DNA of 37,389 nucleotides from Streptomyces sp. OfavH-34-F (GTDB lineage: Bacteria > Actinomycetota > Actinomycetes > Streptomycetales > Streptomycetaceae): NCBI RefSeq assembly GCF_022347745.1, contig NZ_JAKRGC010000026.1, positions 1-37,389 of the forward strand, in the 5' to 3' direction. The notes beneath the pieces are model-generated. The model saw nothing but the letters and a program-made list of their open reading frames with translations. It was not told the origin of the DNA and did no database searches. Both the position numbers and the translations under genes were made by a program. Shown here in pieces: positions 29,949-37,389 of the stretch; positions within the stretch are counted from its first letter, which is position 1, and every line of letters starts with the position of its first letter.

Positions 29949-30884
29949 TCAGACCGCGACCGGCTCGGCGGCCGGGGCCGCCGCGTCGCTCTCCGCCACG
30001 ACGCCCGTGACCCGGCGGAGCTTCTTCATCGGGCCGAGCTCGGACTCGTACACCTTCTTGACGCCGTCACCGAGGGACGCCTCGATGGTGCGGATGTCGC
30101 GGACGAGCCGGGTCAGGCCCTGCGGCTCGACGGAGGCGGCCTGGTCGGAGCCCCACATGGCGCGGTCGAGGGTGATGTGGCGCTCGACGAACGCGGCGCC
30201 GAGGGCGACGGCGGCGAGGGTGGTCTGCAGGCCCGTCTCGTGGCCGCTGTAGCCGATCGGGACGTTCGGGTACTCCTGCTGGAGGGTCTGGATGACCCGC
30301 AGGTTCAGCTCCTCGGCCTTCGCCGGGTACGTGGAGGTGGCGTGGCAGAGCAGGATGTTGTCGGAGCCGAGGACCTCGACGGCGTGCCGGATCTGGCGCG
30401 GGGTGGACATGCCGGTGGAGAGGATGACCGTGCGGCCGGTGGCGCGCAGGGCGCGCAGCAGCTCGTCGTCGGTGAGCGAGGCGGAGGCGACCTTGTGGGC
30501 GGGGACGTCGAACTTCTCCAGGAAGGCGACGGCCTCGGTGTCCCACGGGGAGGCGAACCAGTCGATGCCGCGCTCGGCGCAGTGCTCGGAGATGGCCAGG
30601 TACTCGGTCTCGCCGAACTCGACGCGGTGGCGGTAGTCGATGTACGTCATGCGGCCCCAGGGGGTGTCGCGCTCGATGTCCCACTGGTCGCGCGGGGTGC
30701 AGATCTCGGGGGTGCGCTTCTGGAACTTGACGGCGTCGCAGCCGGCTTCGGCGGCCACGTCGATGAGGGCGAGGGCCTTGTCGAGGTCGCCGTTGTGGTT
30801 GATGCCGATCTCGCCGGTGATGTAGACGGGCTGGCCCGGTCCGGCGGTGCGGTTGCCGAGGGTGCGCAGGCGGGAGGTGCTCAT
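29949..30884 (-). CDS. NeuB-family nonulosonic acid synthase without SAF domain
   Basis: A 311-residue PEP-condensing synthase (sialic acid/Kdn/legionaminic acid synthase family). The TIM-barrel motifs are present: YITGEIGINHNGDLDKAL, AVKFQKRTPEICTPRD, WFASPWDTEAV, KVASASLTDDELLRAL, LCHATSTYPAK, GYSGHETGL and VERHITLDRAMWGSDQAAS. The protein ends about 40 residues after the barrel with a low-complexity tail (ESDAAAPAAEPVAV); the C-terminal SAF (antifreeze-like) domain normal for NeuB is absent. In Streptomyces this cluster makes teichulosonic acid, a Kdn polymer, so mannose or mannose 6-phosphate plus PEP is the likely substrate pair. The gene starts 11 bp after the cytidylyltransferase gene. 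Confidence 0.88.
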   Translation of the reverse strand: MSTSRLRTLGNRTAGPGQPVYITGEIGINHNGDLDKALALIDVAAEAGCDAVKFQKRTPEICTPRDQWDIERDTPWGRMTYIDYRHRVEFGETEYLAISEHCAERGIDWFASPWDTEAVAFLEKFDVPAHKVASASLTDDELLRALRATGRTVILSTGMSTPRQIRHAVEVLGSDNILLCHATSTYPAKAEELNLRVIQTLQQEYPNVPIGYSGHETGLQTTLAAVALGAAFVERHITLDRAMWGSDQAASVEPQGLTRLVRDIRTIEASLGDGVKKVYESELGPMKKLRRVTGVVAESDAAAPAAEPVAV

Positions 30885-30895
30885 GAGGGTGTTCC

Positions 30896-32116
30896 TTACT
30901 CGGTGGGGGTGGAGGTGAGGGTGGGGCCCAGGAGCCAGGCCGCGATCTCGCGGACGGCGCCGGAGCCGCCGGGGGTGGTCGTCACGGCGCGGGCCGCAGC
31001 GCGGACCGCGTCGTGGGCGCTCGCGACGGCGACGGGCCAGCCGGCGAGCGCGAAGCAGGGGAGGTCGTTGACGTCGTTGCCGACGTACATGACGCGTTCG
31101 GGCGCCAGGGACCGCTCGTCGCACCACTGCTTGAGCGCGAGGTCCTTGCGGTCCACGCCGTGCAGTACGGGGACGCCCAGCTTGCGGGCGCGGGCGGCGA
31201 CGACGGGGTTCTGTTCGGTGGACAGGATCAGCAGCGGGATGCCCGCCCGGCGCAGGGCGGCGATGCCGAGTCCGTCGCCCCGGTGCACGGCGACGGTCTC
31301 GCGGCCGTCGGCGTCCACGAGGACCCGGTCGTCGGTCTGGGTGCCGTCGAAGTCGAGGACCACGGCGTCGACGTCCTCGCGGGTGGGCAGCGGCGCCCGG
31401 TCCACGAGGGGGGCGAGCGCGCGGGCGCGGGCCAGGTCGTGCGGGTCGTCGATCTCCAGGACGCGCGCGGGGTCGGTGCGCACCAGCGCGGTGTGGCCGA
31501 AGAAGCGGTGCCGGTGGGTGCGGAATCCGGCGGCGTCCATGGCGTAGGCGGCGCCGGTCTCCAGCAGGTCCTCGGGGCGGTCCTGGCGGCGCGGGCGGAC
31601 CCGCTTGTCGTGGTTGACGCCGTAGTTGTGGTCCTCCAGGGCCGTGCCGTCGCGCCACAGGAAGCCGTGGAAGGGGGCGACGGTGACGGCGGTGTCGGCG
31701 CCCTCGCGGGCGACGGCTGCGGCGACCCCGTCGATGTCGTCGCGGGTGACGAAGGGGCTGGTGCACTGGACGAGCAGGACGACGCCGGCGGTGCGGCCGC
31801 TCATGGCCTCGTAGGCGTCGAGGGCGTGCAGGACGGCGGCCTCGCTGGTCGCGGTGTCGCCGGCGATGTCCTCGGGGCGCTGGACGCAGTGCAGCCGGGC
31901 GCTCTCGCCGAGTGCTTCGGCCGCCGCGCGGGCGGCCTCGGCGACGGCGGGGGCGTCGGTCGTCACGACGACGTCGGTGACCTCGCCGGAGGCCAGGCAG
32001 GCGCGGACGGCGCGGGCGACGAGCGGGATGCCGCCGACCCGGGCGAGGTTCTTGGCCGGTACGCCCTTGGAGCCGCCGCGTGCGGGGATGACGGCGAGCA
32101 CGGTGGGTTGCTTCAT
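30896..32116 (-). CDS. CMP-nonulosonic acid synthetase fused to a HAD phosphatase
   Basis: A 406-residue two-domain protein. Residues 1 to about 230 form a NeuA/KdsB-type cytidylyltransferase: VIPARGGSKGVPAKNLARVGG, the TTDAP strand, QRPEDIAGDTATSEAAV and LLVQCTSPFV. Residues about 245-400 form a KdsC-type HAD phosphatase: nucleophile motif VVLDFDGTQTDDRV, HRGDGLGI, LILSTEQN, DRKDLALKQW and GNDVNDLPCF. A fused pair of this kind could dephosphorylate a 9-phosphate product of the NeuB-like enzyme and then activate it with CTP, as in the two-domain CMP-sialate synthetases of animals and the Bacteroides Kdn pathway. ATG 32116; the next gene follows after 11 bp. Confidence 0.9.
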   Translation of the reverse strand: MKQPTVLAVIPARGGSKGVPAKNLARVGGIPLVARAVRACLASGEVTDVVVTTDAPAVAEAARAAAEALGESARLHCVQRPEDIAGDTATSEAAVLHALDAYEAMSGRTAGVVLLVQCTSPFVTRDDIDGVAAAVAREGADTAVTVAPFHGFLWRDGTALEDHNYGVNHDKRVRPRRQDRPEDLLETGAAYAMDAAGFRTHRHRFFGHTALVRTDPARVLEIDDPHDLARARALAPLVDRAPLPTREDVDAVVLDFDGTQTDDRVLVDADGRETVAVHRGDGLGIAALRRAGIPLLILSTEQNPVVAARARKLGVPVLHGVDRKDLALKQWCDERSLAPERVMYVGNDVNDLPCFALAGWPVAVASAHDAVRAAARAVTTTPGGSGAVREIAAWLLGPTLTSTPTE

Positions 32117-32148
32117 CGGTGCTCCGGTGAGTGTGGTGTCGGTGGGGA

Positions 32149-33498
32149 TCACAGCTCGCCCATCCGCCTGACGACCGGGGCGACGCGCTGGACGCCGTGC
32201 CGGTACGCGCCCCGGGCCGCGTCCCGGACCGCCTCGCGCACCGCGGTCCTGACCCGGCCCGCCTCCCGGGGCGCGGTGGCGCCGGGCAGCGGGTGGCCGT
32301 CGGGGCCCAGGTGGTGGCGGGCGAGGATGCCGGGGAGGTAGCCGGGGGCGGTGGCGGGGGTGGAGTAGGGGGCCGGGTCGGGAAGGCGGCCGGCGGTCAG
32401 CAGGGCGGTGACGCGGGCGCGGGCGGCGTCGTAGGCCGTGGCGTACCCGCCGTCGGCGGCGACGCCCTGGCCCGCGAGCCAGACGGGGTCGGGGCGGGGG
32501 CGGGCGCCGGCGTCCAGGTGGTCGAAGGAGGTGAGCAGGCCGGACCCGGTGAAGTGGTGGTTGCCGAGGGCTTCGCGGACCCCGAGGTCGGTGAGGACGG
32601 CGGTGGGGATGCGGCGGTGCAGGGACTCCAGGGCGGCCGTGGAGGAGACGGTGACCAGCAGGTCGGTGCGGTCCAGGACCTCGCCCATGTGCCCGTACAC
32701 CAGGCGGAAGTTGGGCGGGAGGCCGCCGGGCAGCCGTTCGGCGAGCCGCTGGTAGGGGTGCTCCTCGATGTGCGTGGTGTGCTCGCCGGGCTTGGAGCGC
32801 AGCTTGAGCAGGACCTCGCGTCCGGGGTGCAGCCGGGCGTGCTCGACGAGCCTGCGCAGCAGGTAGGCGCGGTCGGCGCGGCTCTCCGGCACGGAGGGCT
32901 GGGCGGCGAACACCAGGGTGTCGCGGCCGGGTTCGGGCCGGTACGGGTCGCCGCCGAGGAACGGCAGCGCGGCCTCCGTGACGGCCGAGGCGTCGGCGCC
33001 GACGCCCTCGTACACGGCGCGGAAGCGCTCCGCGTCGTGGCGGGAGTTGGCGAGGACGACGTCGGCGCCGTGCCGCAGCAGCAGCCCGTCGGTGAGCTTC
33101 TCGTAGACGACGCCGACGTAGCCGGTGACGAGGACGGGCCGGGCGGGCAGCCGGAGCGCGGCGATGCCGTGGAGCATGGCCTGGACGGCGCCGCCGACGA
33201 GGGCGAGCACGACGATGTCGTATCCCTCGTCCCGTACGGCGTGCAGGAATTCGACGGCGGTGACCTCGCGCACCCGGTCGCCGGAGATCCCGACGTCGCC
33301 GACCTCGGCGAGCTGGCGGGGGGTCGGCGTGGCCCGGCCGCGCAGCAGCAGTCCGCTGATCTCGACCCGCTGGGCGGGCGCCCCGGACGCGGCGGCGGTG
33401 AGGCGGCGCGCGGTGAGCGCGCCCCATTTCCACCGGGTGTCGGAGTCGGCGATCACGGCTGCCCTGAGGGCGGTCGTCTTTTCGGTACGTCGTGGCAC
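32149..33498 (-). CDS. Putative glycosyltransferase, DUF6716-like
   Basis: A protein of about 449 residues which I place, from memory of Streptomyces annotation, in the DUF6716 putative glycosyltransferase group. It begins ALRAAVIADSDTRWKWG and shows a two-lobe layout: YDIVVLALVGGAV, VLVTGYVGVVYEKLTDGLLLRHGADVVLANS split over residues 130-165, then KLRSKPGEHTTH, FRLVYGHM and LLVTVSSTAALESL followed by RIPTAVL, resembling the C-terminal sugar-nucleotide lobe of GT-B enzymes and polysialyltransferases (KxRxKP and S/T-rich motifs). No catalytic data are known to me. GTG 33498 is used; a start at 33537 is possible. First gene of the operon, 32 bp before the synthetase. Confidence 0.7.
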   Translation of the reverse strand: MPRRTEKTTALRAAVIADSDTRWKWGALTARRLTAAASGAPAQRVEISGLLLRGRATPTPRQLAEVGDVGISGDRVREVTAVEFLHAVRDEGYDIVVLALVGGAVQAMLHGIAALRLPARPVLVTGYVGVVYEKLTDGLLLRHGADVVLANSRHDAERFRAVYEGVGADASAVTEAALPFLGGDPYRPEPGRDTLVFAAQPSVPESRADRAYLLRRLVEHARLHPGREVLLKLRSKPGEHTTHIEEHPYQRLAERLPGGLPPNFRLVYGHMGEVLDRTDLLVTVSSTAALESLHRRIPTAVLTDLGVREALGNHHFTGSGLLTSFDHLDAGARPRPDPVWLAGQGVAADGGYATAYDAARARVTALLTAGRLPDPAPYSTPATAPGYLPGILARHHLGPDGHPLPGATAPREAGRVRTAVREAVRDAARGAYRHGVQRVAPVVRRMGEL

Positions 33499-33707
33499 GT
33501 CTTCGAATTTAGGAAGGCATCCCGATTCGCGGCCCAACGTGACGGCAACAGCGGGTTAACAGCCCGCCGACACCTGGCGAATCAGCTGCCGGAAAAGGCC
33601 TTCCGGGGCGGTGGACCGGGCCGGTTCATCGTCCCGACATTCTTCGTTCACCCGCCGTACCCGCCGGCGCCAGGGTAAATGCCGGACCGGCGCCTAGCGT
33701 GTACGGC
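33499..33707. promoter_or_regulatory. Divergent promoter region of the glycopolymer locus
   Basis: The only divergent intergenic region of the cluster. Its left third has lower GC than the surroundings. On the plus strand TAGCGT (33695-33700) lies 7 bp before GTG 33708, which suggests a leaderless transcript for the GT2 gene. No convincing -35 or operator palindrome was found. Confidence 0.45.
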
Positions 33708-34685
33708 GTGGTCAAGCTCTCCGTCATCGTGCCGTTCTACAACGTTCGGGCCTACGCCCCCGACACTCTGCGAAGTCTGCGGGCCAATGCCCGTGAGGGG
33801 GTCGAATTCATCCTCGTCGACGACTGTTCGTCGGACGGGACGCTGGACATCCTGCGGCGCGCCGAGCGCGAGCTGCCCGGCGCCGTGCTGGTCGCGCACG
33901 AGCGGAACGGCGGTCTGGCCACCGCCCGCAACACGGGCATCGACGCGGCGCGCGGCGAGTACCTGACGTTCCTGGACGGCGACGACTGGGTGGTGCCCGG
34001 CCACTACGAGCGGCTGCTGGCCGCGATCACGGCGCTGGGCTGCGACTTCGTCCGTACGGACCATGTGCAGTTCACCGACCGGGCGCGCACGGTCCACCGC
34101 GTCCCGTTCGGGCTGCGGAACACCGTGGTCAGCCCGCGCGAGGTGATCCTGCCGGCCGACCGCTCGACGCCCGTGGACTACGCGTACGCCTGGGCCGGCG
34201 CCTATCACCGCGGGCTCGCGGACTCGGGGCTGCTGCGGTTCCGGGACGGGCTGCGCACGGCGGAGGACCGGCCGTGGATCTGGCGGCTGCACCGGGAGGC
34301 GGATTCCTTCGCAGCGGTCGGACTGCCGGGTGTCTTCTACCGGCGGGGGGTCGCCTCCTCACTGACCCAGATCGGCGATGTGCGCCAGCTCGATTTCATC
34401 CGGGCGTTCGACCAGGTACTCGCGGAAACGGCCACGGACCCGGAGGCGGAGAAGCTGATGCCGAAGGCGGTGCGCACGTATTGCGCGGTGATGGCGCACC
34501 ATTTGGAATCCATCGAAAGGTTCGAACCAGCAGTGGCCAGGAAATTGCGCTCGATGAGTGCGGCTGCCCTGCGGCGCATGCCCCAGGACATTCTCGCGGA
34601 CACGCTGAATTCGCTGGGTGAGCGCCGTGCGGACCGGTTGCGCCGGGTGCGCCGCCGCCCCGTCTCCCGGGAGGTCGCGGCCTGA
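33708..34685 (+). CDS. GT2-family glycosyltransferase
   Basis: A 325-residue GT-A (GT2) glycosyltransferase. The first strand KLSVIVPFYNV, FILVDDCSSDGTLDIL, NGGLATARNTGIDAARGEYLTFLDGDDW (with the metal-binding DxD, DGDD) are all in the first 100 residues; EDRPWIWRLHREAD about residue 195 may hold the catalytic acid. The family uses nucleotide sugars; galactose or glucose decoration, or a linkage step, is plausible for a cell wall polymer. GTG 33708 is preferred because VVKLSVIV then begins the first strand; GTG 33699 is an alternative. The stop overlaps the next ATG by one base. Confidence 0.9.
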   Translation: MVKLSVIVPFYNVRAYAPDTLRSLRANAREGVEFILVDDCSSDGTLDILRRAERELPGAVLVAHERNGGLATARNTGIDAARGEYLTFLDGDDWVVPGHYERLLAAITALGCDFVRTDHVQFTDRARTVHRVPFGLRNTVVSPREVILPADRSTPVDYAYAWAGAYHRGLADSGLLRFRDGLRTAEDRPWIWRLHREADSFAAVGLPGVFYRRGVASSLTQIGDVRQLDFIRAFDQVLAETATDPEAEKLMPKAVRTYCAVMAHHLESIERFEPAVARKLRSMSAAALRRMPQDILADTLNSLGERRADRLRRVRRRPVSREVAA

Positions 34686-36082
34686 TGCCCGGCAGCACGT
34701 ACACCGCGCCGGCCGGCCGGTCCACGACCCAGATCTTCTCGGCGTGCACGCAGTACGCCGCCGCCACGCTCGTCGCGGCCCTGCGCGGTGGCATGTTCGG
34801 TCCGCGCTCCGAGCACCGGCGCATCCTGGTCGTCAGCGACACCTCGCCCGCTCCGGAGCTGGGCACCCCGCTCCACCGCAGGCCCGGTTTCGACACCTTG
34901 GCGGCGGAGTTCGACCGGGTGTGCTCGTGGAACGACTTCATCAGCCCGTTCCACCCGGCCGGCTGGTCGCCGCGCGAGCAGGACGCCCCGCTGTGGGAGC
35001 GGGCCGTGCGCGCGGCGTGGGACCTCGGGGACGCGCCCGTGGAGCTGGCCTGCGAGTCCATCCAGGCCAACCCGGCCCAGGCGCTGGCGACCGTGTTCGG
35101 GGACAGCCCGCTCCATGTGTACGCGGACGGGCTGATGAGCTACGGGCCGACCCGCAGCCGGCTCGACCAGCTCGTCGGCACCCGCATCCGGCGGCTGCTC
35201 CACCTGGACCTGGTGCCCGGTCTGAAGCCGCTGCTGCTCACGGAGTTCGGCGTGGAGCCGGAGATCGTCCCCACCGACGTCTTCCTGAAGGTGCTGGGCG
35301 AACTCGCCGATCCGGTGGCCGCCCCCGTCCCGGCCGCCCCCGCGGACGGTCCGGGCCCGGCCCTGCTGCTCGGCCAGTACCTGTCCACGCTGGGCATCCT
35401 GACACCCCGCCAGGAGGAGGAGCTGCACGCGGGCATGGTGCGCGGCGCGGTCGCCCTCGGCCACACCCGCGTCGTCTTCAAACCGCATCCCAGCGCGCCC
35501 GCCCACTGGACGCGCGCCCTGGAGGAGGAGGCGGAGCGGCTGGGCGCGACGCTCACCGTCGCCGACAGCCCGGTCCTGGCCGAGACGCTGTTCGCGACGA
35601 TGCGGCCGGCGCTCGTCGTCGGCTGCTTCTCCACCGCGCTGCTGACCGCCGCCTCGTTCTACGGGCTGCCGGTCGCCCGCCTGGGCACCGGGCCGCTGCT
35701 GCACCAGCTCAGCCCGTACCAGAACAGCAACCGCGTGCCGGTGACCCTCGTGGACGCGCTGCTGCCCGATCTGGAGGACCCGGCCGCGGTGACCGGCTGG
35801 TCGATGCCCGCGCCCGACGAGATCGCGCGCGGGGTCGCCGAACTCGTCGGCGCCGTCGGCTACGCGATGCAGCCGCAGCTCCAGGCACCCCTGCGCCCGG
35901 TCGCCGAGCGCTACCTGAACGGCCACCAGGCCGCCGTACGGCGGTACTTCAAGCGGCGCCGGCTGACCGCGCTCGGGCTGCCCGGAGCCATTCCGGCGCA
36001 GCTCACGTTCATCCCGCGCAACGCGACCGTCCGCCGGCTGGCCCGCCGGGCGCGCGTCCTGAAGCGGGCGGCGGCCGGCTGA
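34685..36082 (+). CDS. Polysialyltransferase-like glycosyltransferase
   Basis: A 465-residue protein of the alpha-2,8-polysialyltransferase (POLYST) type. Two hallmark motifs are visible: VVFKPHPSAP (the HP motif that binds CMP) and LVVGCFSTALLTAASFYG (the S motif), about 55 residues apart. The N-terminal half contains TQIFSACTQYAAATLVAAL, comparable to the start of these enzymes, and the C-terminus is strongly basic (KRRRLTALG, RRLARRARVLKRAAAG), suggesting attachment to the membrane face. It is translationally coupled to the GT2 gene (TGATG). It is the best candidate for polymerising Kdn-type units; substrate is inference. Confidence 0.82.
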   Translation: MPGSTYTAPAGRSTTQIFSACTQYAAATLVAALRGGMFGPRSEHRRILVVSDTSPAPELGTPLHRRPGFDTLAAEFDRVCSWNDFISPFHPAGWSPREQDAPLWERAVRAAWDLGDAPVELACESIQANPAQALATVFGDSPLHVYADGLMSYGPTRSRLDQLVGTRIRRLLHLDLVPGLKPLLLTEFGVEPEIVPTDVFLKVLGELADPVAAPVPAAPADGPGPALLLGQYLSTLGILTPRQEEELHAGMVRGAVALGHTRVVFKPHPSAPAHWTRALEEEAERLGATLTVADSPVLAETLFATMRPALVVGCFSTALLTAASFYGLPVARLGTGPLLHQLSPYQNSNRVPVTLVDALLPDLEDPAAVTGWSMPAPDEIARGVAELVGAVGYAMQPQLQAPLRPVAERYLNGHQAAVRRYFKRRRLTALGLPGAIPAQLTFIPRNATVRRLARRARVLKRAAAG

Positions 36083-36099
36083 CCGCCGGGCCCGACACC

Positions 36100-37389
36100 A
36101 TGGGAAAACCTCCGATACCCGGCTCGCCGCGCACCCTGGCGGCGGGCCTGGCCGCCCTGCTCGCCGCCCTCACCCTCTGCGCCGGGGACGCGATCGCCCG
36201 CAGCTACCCCTTCGGCCCGCACACCCGCAGCGTCAACGACCTGGGCAACCAGTTCGTGCCGTTCCACGCCCGGCTGTGGGACCTCCTGCACGGCCGGGCG
36301 GACGGCGGGCTGCTGCTGAACTGGCAGTCCGGCTTCGGCACGGGCTTCCTGCCGGACTTCGGCACCTATCTGAGCAGCCCGTTCGCCCTGCTCGTGGGCG
36401 TCTTCCCGCGCGACCGGATCGACCTGGCCGTCTACGCGGTCACCCTGGTCAAGACGGGCGCGGCGGCCGCCGCGATGACCTGGCTGCTGACCGCGCTGCG
36501 CCGGGGGCGCGGGCGGGAGTGGGCGGCGGCGGTGCTGGGGACGTCGTACGCGCTGTGCGGGTGGTCGGTGATCGAGGCCGTCTACAACCCGATGTGGCTG
36601 GACGGGCTGATCGCCTTCCCGCTGCTGTGCCTGGCCGCCGAGTGGGCGCGCACGGGCCGGCGGCCGGTGGCGGCCGTGCTCCTGGTGACGCTCGCCTGGG
36701 TGTCGAACTTCTACACCGCGTACATGGCCACGCTCGGCGCCGCGCTGGTGCTGGCGGTCCGGCTGCTGCTCGACGACCGGGAGCGCCGCGAGCGGGTACG
36801 GGGGCTGGGGCGCGCCGTGCGCACGGTGCTGCTCGGGACCGGGCTCGCCGCACCGGTCCTGGTGCCGGTGTACCTGGGGACGCGGAACGCCTACCCGGGC
36901 TGGACGCGCACGTTCGCCCCGGCGGACTGGTCCGACGTCGCGGCCCGGCTGCTGCCGGCCACGTACGGCTTCTTCACCCCGGCGGTGTTCCTGGGCTCCG
37001 GGGCGCTGCTCCTGGCGGCGGCGCTGGCCTTCCACCGGGGCGTGCGGCGCGCCGAACGGCTGGTGTGGACGGGGCTCGTGGCCGGGGTGGCGCTGTCGTT
37101 CCAGTGGGGGCCGACGCATCTGCTGTGGCACGCCTTCGCGACGCCCAACGGCAGCCCGTACCGGCAGACGTTCGTGCTGTCCGGGCTGCTGGTGATCGCC
37201 GCCTGGCTCACGGTCGCCCAGGGCTGGCCGGACCGCGGGGCGCTGCTCGGCGGGGCCGGGGTGCTCGCGCTCGTCGCCGCCGGGGCCGCCCTCAGCGACC
37301 TGGTCACCGTCTGGACGTATCCGCTGCTCGCGGCGGGCCTGGCGGCCACGGCCGGGGCGCTGGTGCTGGCCCGGCGGGGCCGGTTCGCG
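36100..37389 (+). CDS. YfhO-like polytopic membrane protein (3' end beyond window)
   Basis: An open frame from ATG 36100 runs to the window end without a stop (430 codons), so the protein is truncated here. Translation gives a multi-pass membrane protein with YfhO-family landmarks: VNDLGNQFVPFHARLWDLL, LNWQSGFGTGFLPDFGTYL, SSPFALLVGVFPRD, NPMWLDGLIAFPLL, then many hydrophobic helices. YfhO proteins are lipid-linked-sugar-dependent transferases acting outside the membrane, for example glycosylating lipoteichoic acid in Bacillus. It starts 17 bp after the polysialyltransferase-like gene, so it probably belongs to the same operon and decorates the surface polymer. Confidence 0.85.
   Translation, partial: MGKPPIPGSPRTLAAGLAALLAALTLCAGDAIARSYPFGPHTRSVNDLGNQFVPFHARLWDLLHGRADGGLLLNWQSGFGTGFLPDFGTYLSSPFALLVGVFPRDRIDLAVYAVTLVKTGAAAAAMTWLLTALRRGRGREWAAAVLGTSYALCGWSVIEAVYNPMWLDGLIAFPLLCLAAEWARTGRRPVAAVLLVTLAWVSNFYTAYMATLGAALVLAVRLLLDDRERRERVRGLGRAVRTVLLGTGLAAPVLVPVYLGTRNAYPGWTRTFAPADWSDVAARLLPATYGFFTPAVFLGSGALLLAAALAFHRGVRRAERLVWTGLVAGVALSFQWGPTHLLWHAFATPNGSPYRQTFVLSGLLVIAAWLTVAQGWPDRGALLGGAGVLALVAAGAALSDLVTVWTYPLLAAGLAATAGALVLARRGRFA

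Noticed and set aside
24335..30252. Very long antisense open frames (about 1000 and 900 codons on the plus strand over the transporter, amidohydrolase and glycosyltransferase genes).
   Set aside because: They are shadows of strong GC bias at codon position three of the real minus-strand genes; the translations are low-complexity, rich in G, A, D, R and V, with no domain, and the opposite strand carries complete families with correct motifs.

Overview
The window is chromosomal DNA of a Streptomyces or very close relative. GC content and third-position GC are very high, GTG and TTG starts and 4-bp ATGA/GTGA overlaps are frequent, and gene content and order match what I remember of the S. coelicolor region around SCO4880-SCO4916 (deoC, afsQ/sigQ, add, deoA, cdd, BMP-type transporter, Kdn/teichulosonic acid genes). 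I see no rRNA or tRNA gene, prophage, CRISPR array or classical biosynthetic cluster.

Layout. (1) 43-5774: phospho-sugar mutase, a PH-domain membrane protein (minus strand), deoC, an aldehyde dehydrogenase and a shortened aldehyde dehydrogenase-like protein lacking the catalytic residues. (2) 5858-12319: small secreted protein, uridine kinase-like P-loop protein, then the AfsQ signalling block: sigQ divergent from afsQ1-afsQ2-lipoprotein, with a perfect AfsQ1-type direct repeat between them. VanZ-like, PspC and a second small secreted protein follow. (3) 12454-20143: adenosine deaminase, an alpha/beta-hydrolase-like protein, a divergent LysR/MFS pair, an L,D-transpeptidase, an ECF sigma factor with SnoaL-like C-terminus, a STAS protein, a Uma2-family protein, and a 164-bp MITE-like inverted-repeat element. 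(4) 20211-28689 (all minus strand): deoA, cdd, two BMP-type ABC permeases, the ABC ATPase, the substrate-binding lipoprotein and an M20 amidohydrolase. (5) 28879-37389: a cell-surface nonulosonic (Kdn-type) glycopolymer locus: sialyltransferase-like protein, NeuB-like synthase, CMP-sugar synthetase fused to a HAD phosphatase, a DUF6716-like putative glycosyltransferase, and, divergently, a GT2 glycosyltransferase, a polysialyltransferase-like protein and a YfhO-like membrane protein cut by the window end.

How it works together. The most striking signal is a palindrome, CTACGCGCGTAG, found in front of deoC, add, deoA, the ABC transporter operon and, slightly degenerate, the binding-lipoprotein gene. 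These transcription units lie on both strands over 25 kb and together form one pathway: nucleoside capture and import, deamination of adenosine and cytidine nucleosides, pyrimidine nucleoside phosphorolysis, sugar-phosphate isomerisation (probably by the phospho-sugar mutase) and DeoC cleavage to acetaldehyde, which the aldehyde dehydrogenase can oxidise. I infer one regulator controlling a nucleoside-salvage regulon; no obvious cognate regulator gene is in the window. Several of these promoters appear to have the -10 hexamer growing out of the operator and, at deoC and add, almost no leader.

The right-hand locus is consistent with teichulosonic acid (Kdn polymer) synthesis known in Streptomyces. 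Its synthase lacks the SAF domain usual in sialic acid synthases, and three or more unrelated candidate transferases sit side by side. Functional calls rest on recognisable motifs and remembered family features; no database search was run.
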